Positions 18,851-28,164 are shown, counted from the first letter of the stretch. The stretch: 62,291 bases of DNA from an uncultured Cytophagales bacterium (GCA_937136415.1 CAKZOK010000180.1:5001-67291); one strand, 5' to 3'. Notes: generated by a model not told the origin, from the letters alone. A program made the numbers and translations.

Positions 18851-18883
18851 CAAAGGTAATTAATTTAGATTGTTTTTAAACAA
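18851..18883 (-). promoter_or_regulatory. Bacteroidota-type promoter of sufS
   Basis: On the minus strand TTG (18881-18883), a 22-base spacer and TACCTTTG (18851-18858) match the -33/-7 pattern TTTG-N19~22-TAnnTTTG. It is about 85 bases before the chosen sufS start. Confidence 0.65.
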
Positions 18884-18940
18884 GGTAATTTATTAGATTA
18901 TAATAAAATGGATTAAGGTTTTGTTTTGGATAACTCAAAG

Positions 18941-18977
18941 AAAAAGCAACTTCAAAATATGAAGTTGCTTTTTTTAT
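18941..18977 (-). terminator. Terminator after secA
   Basis: AAGCAACTTC and GAAGTTGCTT form a hairpin with a four-base AT loop region, with A-runs on the left and T-runs on the right. It lies ~50 bases beyond the secA stop and ahead of the sufS promoter. Confidence 0.75.
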
Positions 18978-19024
18978 TTGACAAAGAAATACGAATACAA
19001 AACACGCTAAAGCGTATTCTACAT

Positions 19025-22000
19025 TTAGATTACTACACAATTTCCATTTTTTACATCAGTAACTACGCTTTTATATTTTGCCTGTTTTACTTGTCCATTT
19101 TTATAACGAACTCTAACAACATCGTTTCTCTTTGGTTCATTTGAAACCGTTCGTGGCGCAGTAGGTGCGATATTTTGTCCAGTTCCGTGCGCTCTTTGAT
19201 TATCACTTGTTGTATCTACTTCTTCGGTACGATTTACCTCCATTTGTTTTTGTGCTTCTTGTTGTTTGCGCATTTGTGCGTCCAACTGACGGCGATGAGC
19301 ATTTTGTAGAGCTTCTAATTCTTCTGGGTCTGGCTCATGAAGTTTTGCACGAGAAAGGAACGAAGTAATTTCTTGATTTATTTCATCTAATAAAGCTCTG
19401 AATAAATCAAATGCTTCCATTTTATAGATAACCAATGGGTCTTTTTGTTCGAAGCGAGCCATTTGTACTTGTTGGCGCAAATCGTCCATATTTCTCAAAT
19501 GCTCTTTCCAAAGATTATCAATAATAGAAAGTACCATTGTTTGTTCTAAGGTAGCAACAAGATTTGCACCTTTTTTCTCAATCGTTTCTTCAATATTTAC
19601 TGGCATCTGAACCATTCTACGCTGGTCAGTGATTGGAATGATTATTTCTCTTGCACTCCCTCCACGCTCTGCATGAATATTTTCTAATGTTGGTACTACT
19701 TTTTCGGCAATTTCTTTATTTTTCTGACGGTAAGCAGTGTAAGCCTCCTCATACAGACGTTGAGAAATTGTTTGGTCATTTAATGATTGAAATTCTGATT
19801 TTGTAATCTTTGTTTGGATTCCCAAAAGAGAAAATACTTCCAAATGAAAAGACTCAAAATCTCCTTTATACATCTGTACGAGTTGGTCAGATACTTTTGC
19901 AAAAATAAGCATAATATCTAATTCCAGACGTTCTCCAAAAAGTGCATTACGACGACGTTTGTAAATAACTTCTCTCTGCTGATTCATTACATCATCATAC
20001 TCAAGAAGATTTTTACGAGAGCCAAAATGATTCTCTTCTACTTTACGTTGTGCATTTTCAATAGATTTTGTAATCATAGAATGCTGAATTACTTCGCCTT
20101 CTTCTAATCCTAATCTATCCATAATTTTGGCAATTCTGTCCGAACCAAACATACGCATAAGTGGGTCTTCCAAAGAAACAAAAAACTGCGAAATACCAAC
20201 ATCTCCCTGACGACCAGCACGACCACGAAGCTGTCTATCTACTCGGCGAGAATCATGACGCTCCGTTCCGATGATTGCAAGCCCTCCAGCTTGTTTGGAT
20301 TCTGGTGAAAGTTTAATATCTGTTCCACGCCCTGCCATGTTGGTTGCAATGGTTACACTTCCCGAAACTCCTGCTTTTGCTACAATTTCAGATTCTTTTT
20401 GATGCTGCTTGGCATTCAAAACTTCGTGTGGAATTTTACGCATTTGTAACATTCTACTCAAAATCTCTGAATTTTCTACTGTTGTTGTACCTACAAGAAC
20501 AGGTCTTCCTGCTTCTACAGAATGTTGGATTTCATCGGCTACGGCATTGTATTTTTCACGCACCGAACGGAAAATTTTGTCTTGACGGTCATCTCTCTGA
20601 ATCGGACGATTTGTAGGAATAATTACTACATCAAGTTTATAAATTTCCCAAAACTCTGTTGCTTCTGTTTCGGCAGTACCTGTCATACCCGAAAGACGGT
20701 AATACATACGGAAATAGTTTTGAAGTGTAACTGTTGCATACGTTTGAGTTGCATCTTCAATTTCTACACTTTCTTTTGCTTCTAAGGCTTGATGCAGACC
20801 GTCAGAATAACGACGACCGTCCATAATACGCCCTGTTTTTTCATCTACAATCTTTACCTTATCTTCCATCACTACATAATCTGTATCTTTTTCAAAGAGC
20901 GTATATGCCTTCAAAAGCTGTGTCACAGTATGAATACGTGATGTTTTGATAGAATAATCTGTAAGTAATTTTTCTTTTGTTTCTAGCTTTTGTTTTTCTT
21001 CTAGGTCTTTGTCGTTGTCTATGCGAGCAATTTGTGTTGCCACATCAGGAAGGATAAAAAAGCGAGGGTCTTCTCCATCTCTTGTAATGGCTGCTGTTCC
21101 TTTTTCTGTAAGCTGAACTTTATTTTGTTTTTTCTCAATGAAGAAATATAGAGGTTCGTCGGCTTCTGGCATACGGCGAGCGTTGTCTGCCAAATACTCA
21201 TTTTCAGTTTTTTGAAGCAATGCCTTCATTCCTGGCTCACTCAAGAATTTAATCAAAGGTTTGTATTCTGGAAGCCCTCTAAAAGCTCTAAAGAGTGGCA
21301 AACCTGCTTCTTTTTCGTTTCCTGCTTTTATTTTTTGTTTGGCATCTTGCAAAAAGTCTTGTGATAATTTTCGTTGAAGAGCTACCAATTTTTCGATACG
21401 AGGTTTGAAAATATCATATTCCTGCGTTCCTGCATCTTGTACAGGTCCTGAAATAATAAGAGGAGTACGAGCATCATCAATCAAAACAGAATCTACCTCA
21501 TCAATCATTGCAAAATAATGCCCACGCTGAACAAGTTCTTCTGTTTCACGAGCCATATTATCACGTAGATAATCAAATCCAAATTCATTATTTGTTCCAT
21601 AGGTAATGTCAGCAGCATAGGCTTTTCTTCTTGCTTCTGTATTTGGTTGGTGCTTATCAATACAATCAACATTCATCTCATGAAACTCAAAAATAGGAGC
21701 GACCCATTCAGAATCTCGTTTGGCAAGATAATCATTTACTGTAATTACATGAACACCTTTGCCAGATAAAGCACGAAGGAAAGCAGGCAGAGTAGCCACC
21801 AATGTTTTACCTTCTCCTGTTGCCATTTCCGAAATTTTACCTTCATAAAGCACTACTCCACCCATTATTTGGACATCGTAATGAACCATATTCCATTCCA
21901 TTTCTTGCCCCATGGCTGTCCATCTGTTGTGCCATGTTGCAGTTGCATTGTCAGCTTCTCCTACAATTTCTATTTCATTATTAAATCTTCCTTCTTGTTG

Positions 22001-22441
22001 TCTTTTTTGTATAATTCTACGGTCGTGGTCAGTTGCTTTGACTGTAATTTTTTTATTTTGAGTAAAGCGTCTGGCTGTATCTTTTACAATAGCAAAAACG
22101 AGAGGCAATACTTTATCTAATACTTCATCTAACTTTACATTTCTATCCTTTTCTAATTTATCTACTTGTACAAATATTTTTTCTTTTGTGCTGATGTCCA
22201 TTTCTGGCTCATCTGCAATTTGCTTTTTTAGTTCATCAATTTTGTTATCTATATCTGATACATGCTCATTTATTTGAGTCCTTACTTGACGAGTTTTTTC
22301 TCTCAATTCATCATCTGTTAGGACATGAAGTTGTTTGTATTCTGCATTTACTTGCTCTACATAAGGAACAAGTTTTTTGCGATCTCGTTCGGATTTTGTA
22401 CCGAAAACTTTAGCGACCACGTTTGTAATTGAATTAAACAT
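19025..22441 (-). CDS. secA: Preprotein translocase ATPase SecA
   Basis: The 1,138-residue motor pushes unfolded preproteins through SecYEG at the inner membrane. Walker A is MATGEGKTLVA, Walker B contains IDEVDS, and TNMAGRGTDIKL and GRAGRQGD mark the second nucleotide-binding domain. The protein is longer than the ~900 residues of E. coli SecA because of insertions such as ~345-460 in the first half, as is usual in Bacteroidota. The C-terminus lacks the zinc-binding CxCxSG tail and instead ends KRNDVVRVRYKNGQ...NGNCVVI, a short basic domain. It supplies export for the many signal-peptide proteins encoded here. Confidence 0.96.
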   Translation of the reverse strand: MFNSITNVVAKVFGTKSERDRKKLVPYVEQVNAEYKQLHVLTDDELREKTRQVRTQINEHVSDIDNKIDELKKQIADEPEMDISTKEKIFVQVDKLEKDRNVKLDEVLDKVLPLVFAIVKDTARRFTQNKKITVKATDHDRRIIQKRQQEGRFNNEIEIVGEADNATATWHNRWTAMGQEMEWNMVHYDVQIMGGVVLYEGKISEMATGEGKTLVATLPAFLRALSGKGVHVITVNDYLAKRDSEWVAPIFEFHEMNVDCIDKHQPNTEARRKAYAADITYGTNNEFGFDYLRDNMARETEELVQRGHYFAMIDEVDSVLIDDARTPLIISGPVQDAGTQEYDIFKPRIEKLVALQRKLSQDFLQDAKQKIKAGNEKEAGLPLFRAFRGLPEYKPLIKFLSEPGMKALLQKTENEYLADNARRMPEADEPLYFFIEKKQNKVQLTEKGTAAITRDGEDPRFFILPDVATQIARIDNDKDLEEKQKLETKEKLLTDYSIKTSRIHTVTQLLKAYTLFEKDTDYVVMEDKVKIVDEKTGRIMDGRRYSDGLHQALEAKESVEIEDATQTYATVTLQNYFRMYYRLSGMTGTAETEATEFWEIYKLDVVIIPTNRPIQRDDRQDKIFRSVREKYNAVADEIQHSVEAGRPVLVGTTTVENSEILSRMLQMRKIPHEVLNAKQHQKESEIVAKAGVSGSVTIATNMAGRGTDIKLSPESKQAGGLAIIGTERHDSRRVDRQLRGRAGRQGDVGISQFFVSLEDPLMRMFGSDRIAKIMDRLGLEEGEVIQHSMITKSIENAQRKVEENHFGSRKNLLEYDDVMNQQREVIYKRRRNALFGERLELDIMLIFAKVSDQLVQMYKGDFESFHLEVFSLLGIQTKITKSEFQSLNDQTISQRLYEEAYTAYRQKNKEIAEKVVPTLENIHAERGGSAREIIIPITDQRRMVQMPVNIEETIEKKGANLVATLEQTMVLSIIDNLWKEHLRNMDDLRQQVQMARFEQKDPLVIYKMEAFDLFRALLDEINQEITSFLSRAKLHEPDPEELEALQNAHRRQLDAQMRKQQEAQKQMEVNRTEEVDTTSDNQRAHGTGQNIAPTAPRTVSNEPKRNDVVRVRYKNGQVKQAKYKSVVTDVKNGNCVVI

Positions 22442-22677
22442 AATATTTTATATAGTTCTGTATTGATTGCTTATTTAAGTAGCTGCCTTTGATTTTTGTA
22501 ATTAATCCAAGTTTGCAGTTGTCTTACTCTTCTTTTTTAATTGATTAAGTCAAAAATTAAGCAAAGACGCTTTTTTTGTTCGTTTTGACTTAAAATTTAT
22601 TTAAAAATAAATAGAAAGGTATAATGAAAAAAATAAATCCGACAAAATGGCAGAAGATATTGATTTGCACCAACATA

Positions 22678-22708
22678 CAAAGTTACAAATCATCAATCGA
22701 TTTTGCAA
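22678..22708 (-). promoter_or_regulatory. Bacteroidota-type promoter of secA
   Basis: TTG (22706-22708), a 20-base spacer and TAACTTTG (22678-22685) on the minus strand fit the consensus well. It would give secA a 5' leader of roughly 230 bases. The rest of 22442-22927 is AT-rich with no other feature I can support. Confidence 0.6.
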
Positions 22709-22927
22709 TTCATGAAATAAAGTCAAAAAAAGAATACCTTTTAATTTGAGGAAAAAGAAGAAAAGAAAAAAAGAAATTAATGCAAAAAACAATTTTATTG
22801 ATTAAATTACAACATCTATAAAATTAATTAGAGTATTAGAATAGATTCTTTTTTGCATTTGCTAAAGAAAAACAATACTTCAATATTCTACTAAATATTA
22901 CAATTATCTTCTAAGTTTTATTATATT

Positions 22928-24358
22928 ATGTCCAATAAAGAAGATGAGCAATCCCAACAAAATCTACAAAACCAACATCCAGTTTTAGATGTTTTTATGG
23001 ATAAGGCATTTAATAAAATTGCTCTACTTGCCACGCAGTTTGTCGATGCTTCTCTTTCTATAATTTCATTAAAAAATCAAACCAAAATTTGGTTTCACTC
23101 TGTCGATAATTTGGATATCAAAGAAGTTTTGGAAGAAAAAAAATACTACGAATCTATTTTTCCAACTGAATTTGATAAAAACATAATTGAAACGCCTTTC
23201 ATCTCTGAGCATACCTCAACAGATGAAAAACGAGGTCGATGTTCTTATATTTTTATTCCTCTGATAAATAAAAAGCAAAATGTGGGTACTTTTTGTATCA
23301 TCAATACAAAACCTAATTATCTTACCAATAAGGAAAAAAATCTTTTGCTTACCCTTCTTGATTTGATTATTGAACAAATAAATATTGATTTATCAACTAA
23401 ACAAATTGTTCAATCTAAAGAAAAAATGTTAAGTATTTTCAAATCTATTTATGATAGTGGTGGTGGTGCTAAAAGTTTTATTGATAAAAACCTAAATATT
23501 GTTTATACCAATCAAATTGCAAAAAAAATGTGTCTAAATATATTTGGAAAAGAACCTAAATCAGGAGATTCTGCATTAAATTTTATACCCACAGAGCGAA
23601 AAGAGTATTTTGAAGATGCTTACCAAAGAGTTTTAACTGGCACTATTATTCAAACAGAAAATATTCAACAAGGCATTTGGTGGAAGTCCAGTATACAACC
23701 CATTTATGATAAAAATAAGGAAATAATTGGTTTATCGCATAGTGTTGAAAATATTACTAAACATAAAAATACGGAAAAGCAAGCCAAAGAACTACAAGAT
23801 AACTTAGATATTCTTTCTCAAAACTTTCCTGATGGTTCTATATCTTTGATAGATAAAAAAATGAATGTTTTATATACAGGAGGACAGGGCTATAAAAAAT
23901 TTGGTATCGAACCCAAAAATTTTTTCAGCAAGCATTTGAGCGAAATGATACTTCCACGGTTATACAATAAATTAAAAGAAGTCGTTCCTAAGGTTTGGCA
24001 GGGGCTTTCTGTTTCTTATGAAGTAAACCATAAAGAACGACTATTTTTGGCACAAGCATCACCCATAACAAATGAAAATAATAAAATAGATGCTTTTGTA
24101 TTGACTGTTGTGGATATTACAGACCAAAAACAACGAGAGAATAAAATTAAGAAACAAAATGAGAGGTTAAAAAATATTGCTTTTCAACAATCACATAAAG
24201 TAAGAAGACCTGTTGCTACTATTTTAGGATTAATGAATTTGATAAATATGGAAAAAGAGCAAGAAACGATACATTTGTATTTAGGACATCTGCGCCATGA
24301 AGTAGAAACTCTTGACATTATTATTCGAAAAATCGTAAAAATGACTAATCAAGAGTAA
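22928..24358 (+). CDS. GAF-PAS-PAS protein with a histidine-kinase dimerisation helix but no ATPase domain
   Basis: This 476-residue cytoplasmic protein has a GAF-like domain (~20-165), two PAS domains (~175-280 and ~285-395) and a C-terminal helical segment. The last segment, IAFQQSHKVRRPVATILGL, matches the phospho-acceptor helix of Bacteroidota PAS histidine kinases, with the histidine at residue ~423. The frame ends about 50 residues later (KMTNQE, stop), with no N, G1 or G2 boxes of the HATPase domain anywhere after it. It could therefore not phosphorylate itself alone. It may be a partner of another kinase, a phosphotransfer scaffold or a degraded gene. No response regulator is adjacent. 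Confidence 0.75.
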   Translation: MSNKEDEQSQQNLQNQHPVLDVFMDKAFNKIALLATQFVDASLSIISLKNQTKIWFHSVDNLDIKEVLEEKKYYESIFPTEFDKNIIETPFISEHTSTDEKRGRCSYIFIPLINKKQNVGTFCIINTKPNYLTNKEKNLLLTLLDLIIEQINIDLSTKQIVQSKEKMLSIFKSIYDSGGGAKSFIDKNLNIVYTNQIAKKMCLNIFGKEPKSGDSALNFIPTERKEYFEDAYQRVLTGTIIQTENIQQGIWWKSSIQPIYDKNKEIIGLSHSVENITKHKNTEKQAKELQDNLDILSQNFPDGSISLIDKKMNVLYTGGQGYKKFGIEPKNFFSKHLSEMILPRLYNKLKEVVPKVWQGLSVSYEVNHKERLFLAQASPITNENNKIDAFVLTVVDITDQKQRENKIKKQNERLKNIAFQQSHKVRRPVATILGLMNLINMEKEQETIHLYLGHLRHEVETLDIIIRKIVKMTNQE

Positions 24359-24401
24359 ATAAATTAGACTATTTTTGAAAAAAATAAATTACCCCCCCTT
24401 T

Positions 24402-25808
24402 ATGAACTTTTACACAAAAAAATCTTATACAAAGCCATTTTCTTTAATTTGCCTTTCTGTTTTGTGGCTCTCTTTTACATCGTCTTTTGCTCAAGGAGAA
24501 ATAAAAAAAGAATTTTTGCAATCAGGCCCGATGGTGGGCTATTCCGAAATGAGCGAAATTGGTCTTTGGATACAAACAAAAAAAGCAGCAAAAATACAAA
24601 TTGCTTATCGTCCAAAAATAGATTTATCAACCAATAAACCTATTTCAAATACCACTTTTCAACTTACAGAACCCATACAAACCAACTCACTAACAGCTTT
24701 TGTAGCCAAACCTATCTTAAAAAACCTTGACCATTCTACCAAATATGAATACAAAATATTGATAAATGATAAAGAAATTAGTTTTGATTATGAATTAAAA
24801 TGCCAAACTCAATTACTTTGGCAATACAGAAATGACCCTCCCAAAATAAAATTTGCCTTTGGCTCGTGTGTTTATGTAAACGAACCAAAAGATGACAGAC
24901 CAGGAAAAGGGTATGGAGGAGAATATGAGATTTTTACTTCTTTGCACAAAGAAAACGTAGATTTTATGGTTTGGGGAGGTGATAATACCTACTTGCGTGA
25001 GCCAGACTGGGGTAGCCGTTCGGGCATTATGCACCGTTATACACACACTCGTTCGCTTCCAGAAATGCAGCCTCTTTTAGGTACAGTTCATAATTATGCT
25101 ACTTGGGACGACCACGATTTTGGACCTAATGATTCTGATTATACATTTTGGAATAAGGATATTACAACAGAAGCCTTTCAGCTTTTTTGGCATAGCCAAA
25201 ATACAAATAACATTGATGGTGGAAATGATGTTGCAAGTACTTTTTATTGGGGAGATGTTCAATTTTTTATGTTAGATAATCGTAGTTTTAGACAAGCACA
25301 AAATTATAAAGCCAAAAACAAAAGCTATTTTGGTCAAAAACAAGTGCAATGGCTTATCGAATCATTGGTGGCTAGTAAAGCTCCTTTTAAATTTGTGGTT
25401 GCTGGTGCGCAAATTTTGAATGAAAGTGCTATTTTTGAAAATTATGCAACTTATGCCGAAGAACGCACTCAACTTTTAGAAGAAATCAAAAAACAAAATA
25501 TTGAAGGTGTAATATTCCTTACAGGCGACCGTCATCATAGCGTAATTACAAAGCTGGATAGAGCAAAAGATTATTCATTATACGATTTTACTTCTTCTTC
25601 GCTTACGGCAGGTTCAGCTCCCCCTTATCAAGATGAAAACCCGACAGCAATAAAAGACTCATTTATTCTAAGACACAATTATGCAATTATCGAAATTGAA
25701 GGAAAACGAAAAAACAGAACCCTAACAATTATCTACAAAGACAAAGATGGTAAAGAACTATATTCGCTCAAAATAAAAGAAGATGAATTGAAAAAAAATA
25801 AAAAATAA
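24402..25808 (+). CDS. PhoD-like (alkaline phosphatase D family) secreted phosphodiesterase/phosphatase
   Basis: The 468-residue protein carries a signal peptide (FSLICLSVLWLSFTSSFAQ). An N-terminal fibronectin-like domain follows, then the PhoD metallophosphatase core: FAFGSCVY, VWGGDNTY, ATWDDHDFGPNDSD, FFMLDNRSFR and LTGDRHHSVI. These hold the Asp/Asn/His ligands for the metals. The ATG at 24402 is chosen because it directly precedes the signal peptide; a TTG at 24375 would add nine residues. PhoD-type enzymes release phosphate from diesters such as teichoic acid or phospholipid headgroups; the substrate here is unknown. No phosphate-regulation motif is recognised. Confidence 0.85.
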   Translation: MNFYTKKSYTKPFSLICLSVLWLSFTSSFAQGEIKKEFLQSGPMVGYSEMSEIGLWIQTKKAAKIQIAYRPKIDLSTNKPISNTTFQLTEPIQTNSLTAFVAKPILKNLDHSTKYEYKILINDKEISFDYELKCQTQLLWQYRNDPPKIKFAFGSCVYVNEPKDDRPGKGYGGEYEIFTSLHKENVDFMVWGGDNTYLREPDWGSRSGIMHRYTHTRSLPEMQPLLGTVHNYATWDDHDFGPNDSDYTFWNKDITTEAFQLFWHSQNTNNIDGGNDVASTFYWGDVQFFMLDNRSFRQAQNYKAKNKSYFGQKQVQWLIESLVASKAPFKFVVAGAQILNESAIFENYATYAEERTQLLEEIKKQNIEGVIFLTGDRHHSVITKLDRAKDYSLYDFTSSSLTAGSAPPYQDENPTAIKDSFILRHNYAIIEIEGKRKNRTLTIIYKDKDGKELYSLKIKEDELKKNKK

Positions 25809-25946
25809 AAGTTCTCTAAAAATTTTTACATCTACCTTTATTATCGAAAGTGCAATTAGTTATAAAAATAATTATAATTGATTCAAATACCATTTTTTTG
25901 TATTTAGGGTGGGGAATGACAGTTCAAAAGCTACTTTCTACCATTC

Positions 25947-25966
25947 AACAGACTGGGAAGTTTGTT
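25947..25966. repeat. 20-bp palindrome, copy 1 (AACAGAC-TGGGAA-GTTTGTT)
   Basis: An inverted repeat with a six-base TGGGAA centre. The same unit, with perfect arms, occurs at 37167-37186 in another intergenic region. Here it lies between the PhoD gene and a terminator. Function unknown. Confidence 0.55.
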
Positions 25967-25986
25967 ATACACAACTTGGGTTAAAT

Positions 25987-26035
25987 AAAAAACTCCTCAT
26001 TCGAATTTTATACATTCTAAATGAAGAGTTTTTTT
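25987..26035. terminator. Bidirectional terminator between PhoD gene and small anti-sigma-like gene
   Basis: Arms AAAAACTCCTCATT and AATGAAGAGTTTTT (near-perfect) are flanked by A/T runs on both sides. The genes on either side converge on it. Confidence 0.75.
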
Positions 26036-26062
26036 AATGTTCTTGATTTCTCTATACTAATT

Positions 26063-26350
26063 TTATTTGCTGCCGACTTGTTCTTTTTCGCTTTCTGTTT
26101 CTTTGTTTGCAGCCATTTCTTCGTGTAATTTGCCTTGTATGAGTTCTTGTAAATTGAATGGTGCTGGTTGTCTTTCTATACTTTTTTTGATGAGCGTATG
26201 AAGTTGTTTTTCGTTTTCAAAGTATTCTCGGTGCCATGTCGAAGTGGCTATAAATTTCATAAATTCTGCTTCTTCTTTGTGCGAAGTTTCTCCATCTAAT
26301 AGTAAATATACTGTTTCTTTGAATACTGGAAGTTTATTTAATTTGCTCAT
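26063..26350 (-). CDS. Small anti-sigma-factor-like protein without zinc cysteines
   Basis: This 95-residue soluble protein resembles the short zinc-finger anti-sigma proteins of Bacteroidota: LLLDGE, an acidic EEAEFMKFI helix, then HREYFENEKQLHTLIKKSIERQ and a C-terminal helix. The usual HxxxCxxC zinc motif is replaced (TSTWHREYF), so no cysteines remain. No ECF sigma gene is next to it. It could act on a distant sigma factor or have lost that role. The family guess is from sequence look only. Confidence 0.55.
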   Translation of the reverse strand: MSKLNKLPVFKETVYLLLDGETSHKEEAEFMKFIATSTWHREYFENEKQLHTLIKKSIERQPAPFNLQELIQGKLHEEMAANKETESEKEQVGSK

Positions 26351-26505
26351 GATGAATTGGGGGTAAATGGGTTTTGAAAATAATAATTTACGTTATGATA
26401 CTGCCTTTTTTGAATAAAATATGTAACTAAATAGTCTTCAAAACTTGGCAAATAAAAAACCCTAACAACAAACTATAAAAGGTTGGTTCTCAAGGCTGCA
26501 AAATA

Positions 26506-26838
26506 TCATATATAAATCTTAAAATTTCTTGGAAAGAAATGACTATCAAAACTATGTACAAAACCATTTGATAGTTGAACACAAAAAGCAGAATTGCTTT
26601 CTATATCTTGTTCATCTTGTTCAATGTGTGCTTGGTTTGTAGTCTGATTTGGTTGATCTTGCTCTTTGCCCTGAAAATTATAAAACTGAACTTGAAACGT
26701 TTTTGCTAAAAATAGATTACAAAATACTGATTTGGGTAAAAATAAATTACCTACACTATCCACACTAGAAGATATAAAATCAAATTTATAGTTCAATTTA
26801 TTTATTTTATTATCTCTATGTTGAGTGTAATTTATCAT
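26506..26838 (-). CDS. Hypothetical protein, 110 residues
   Basis: An open frame with no recognisable domain, signal peptide or membrane segment. The middle is Gln/Asn/Glu-rich (EQDQPNQTTNQAHIEQDEQ), and both ends are rich in Phe and Asn. It lies isolated between the small anti-sigma-like gene and tRNA-Gln. It could be a real small gene or a chance frame in AT-rich DNA. Confidence 0.3.
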   Translation of the reverse strand: MINYTQHRDNKINKLNYKFDFISSSVDSVGNLFLPKSVFCNLFLAKTFQVQFYNFQGKEQDQPNQTTNQAHIEQDEQDIESNSAFCVQLSNGFVHSFDSHFFPRNFKIYI

Positions 26839-27078
26839 ACTATTTATTTATATAAATCAATTTTTAAAGATTTTGTTTGGATTTATGTATTATTTGTTTT
26901 GGAAAAATATTTTTCCGAAATCTTATTTTTAGTAAGATAACTCTTTCAAATTCAATTACTCAACTTATTTTATTTCAAAATAATTCAAAAATAATTCCTT
27001 TTTTTCAAATTTAAAAAAAATAACATAAAAAAACCTTCATCTCAACTAAATGAAATAAAGGTTTATATTTTATAAAAG

Positions 27079-27150
27079 TTGCCCCGCAAGGACTCGAACC
27101 TCAACTATCGGTACCAAAAACCGGTGTTCTGCCAATTAAACTACAGGGCA
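27079..27150 (-). tRNA. tRNA-Gln (anticodon TTG)
   Basis: On the minus strand the acceptor arm is TGCCCTG/CGGGGCA with discriminator A; the CCA end is not encoded. The anticodon arm CCGGT/ACCGA holds loop TTTTGGT, giving anticodon TTG (reads CAA and CAG). The first anticodon-stem pair is a C:A mismatch. The T loop is TTCGAGT. A good promoter lies upstream at 27235-27265. Confidence 0.92.
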
Positions 27151-27234
27151 AGCTAAAAATCAAATGATTAAAACTCAATTTTGAAGTGGTTAATAAAGTT
27201 AATTTATTAACACCTCTTTGTTTCAAATCGGTTA

Positions 27235-27265
27235 CAAAAGTAGCATTTTTATTTTAGAAAAACAA
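27235..27265 (-). promoter_or_regulatory. Promoter of tRNA-Gln
   Basis: TTG (27263-27265), a 20-base spacer and TACTTTTG (27235-27242) on the minus strand match the Bacteroidota consensus, ~85 bases before the mature tRNA 5' end. The remaining AT-rich sequence between 26839 and 27343 shows nothing else. Confidence 0.6.
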
Positions 27266-27343
27266 TTAAAAATTATTTTTTTTTGAAAAATTTTTAAAAT
27301 TACTTCGTTTGTACAATTTAAACCCATAAAAAACAAAATTAGT

Positions 27344-27883
27344 TTACTTTTCTTCAGGATTTATCTTAAAAAAAAGTGACTTTAATTCTGTTGCATCTTC
27401 TGCCTTCATTCTACCAGCCAAAACCAAACGCAACTGACGACGACGCAAAGCTCCTTCAAAAAGCATCATTTCTTTTTCTGTTTCGGGTACTAATTCAGGA
27501 ACATTGATAGGGTTTCCCATTTGGTCGACAGCAACAAAAGTCAAGAAGGCTTTATAAGCTAACTTTCGTCCTGCACCTTCCAAAATATTCTCTCCATACG
27601 CCTCTACATACACTTCCATTGAAGAACTAAAAGCACGGCTCACATGCGCTTCTAAAGTAACAACTCCTCCCAAAGGAACAGATGCTTCGAACGAAACATT
27701 ATCGACAGAAGCTGTAACCACAACACGATTACAGTGTTTTTGAGCTGAAATAGCTGCTGCAACGTCCATCAAGTGCATAAGCCTTCCTCCCATCAAATTA
27801 TTGAGAGGATTGGTATCATTTGGCAACACCATTTCGGTCATTGTAACATAAGATTCGCTTGCTTTTTTTGATTTAGGAGGCAT
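27344..27883 (-). CDS. Hotdog-fold acyl-CoA thioesterase (YciA/BACH type)
   Basis: The 179-residue protein has the hotdog acyl-CoA hydrolase core. MTEMVLPNDTNPLNNLMGGRLMHLMD holds the catalytic Asn/Asp region, then VVTASVDNVSFEASVPLGGVVTLEAHVSR, and AYKAFLTFVAVD forms the closing strand. The enzyme releases free fatty acid and CoA from acyl-CoA in the cytoplasm. The ~40 C-terminal residues (RRRQLRLVLAGRMKAEDATELKSLF) are an extension beyond the hotdog domain. It is a single gene; a possible -7 box (minus strand TACTTTTG) is at 27980-27987. Confidence 0.88.
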   Translation of the reverse strand: MPPKSKKASESYVTMTEMVLPNDTNPLNNLMGGRLMHLMDVAAAISAQKHCNRVVVTASVDNVSFEASVPLGGVVTLEAHVSRAFSSSMEVYVEAYGENILEGAGRKLAYKAFLTFVAVDQMGNPINVPELVPETEKEMMLFEGALRRRQLRLVLAGRMKAEDATELKSLFFKINPEEK

Positions 27884-28097
27884 ATAAATAAAATTATGAA
27901 ATTAAAAGTATGAAATTAGAAGTAAATACTAAAAAGTCATTTACACTCTCCACTCTATATTTGAAAAGTATTATTATTACAAAAGTAAGCAACAATAGTT
28001 ATATCTAGGGCGTTAAAAAAAATAAATTATTGAATAAAAATCATTTATTCTAAAAATAAGTTGTGTTTTTGTGATAAATTGTAGCATCAGGTAACTT

Positions 28098-28146
28098 ACG
28101 CTTTAGCGTGAGAAAATATATCAAATGTAGCTTGCGCTTTAGCGTC
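28098..28146. repeat. Two tandem copies of a CGCTTTAGCG palindrome
   Basis: ACGCTTTAGCGTG at 28098-28110 and GCGCTTTAGCGTC at 28134-28146 are 36 bases apart, directly upstream of the TPR gene start. Related units occur at 487-496, 16599-16620, 19001-19021, 62070-62082 and 62164-62174. The type suggests a short interspersed palindromic repeat rather than an operator. Confidence 0.5.
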
Positions 28147-28164
28147 AGAAAAGAATATCCATCT

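Noticed and set aside
22601..22792. Phe/Leu-rich 63-codon frame on the minus strand upstream of secA
   Set aside because: Low-complexity AT-rich translation, overlaps the likely secA promoter and has no family features.
27029..27066. Possible terminator after tRNA-Gln (AAACCTT...AAGGTTT)
   Set aside because: Stem is short and the loop long, so I did not list it as a terminator.
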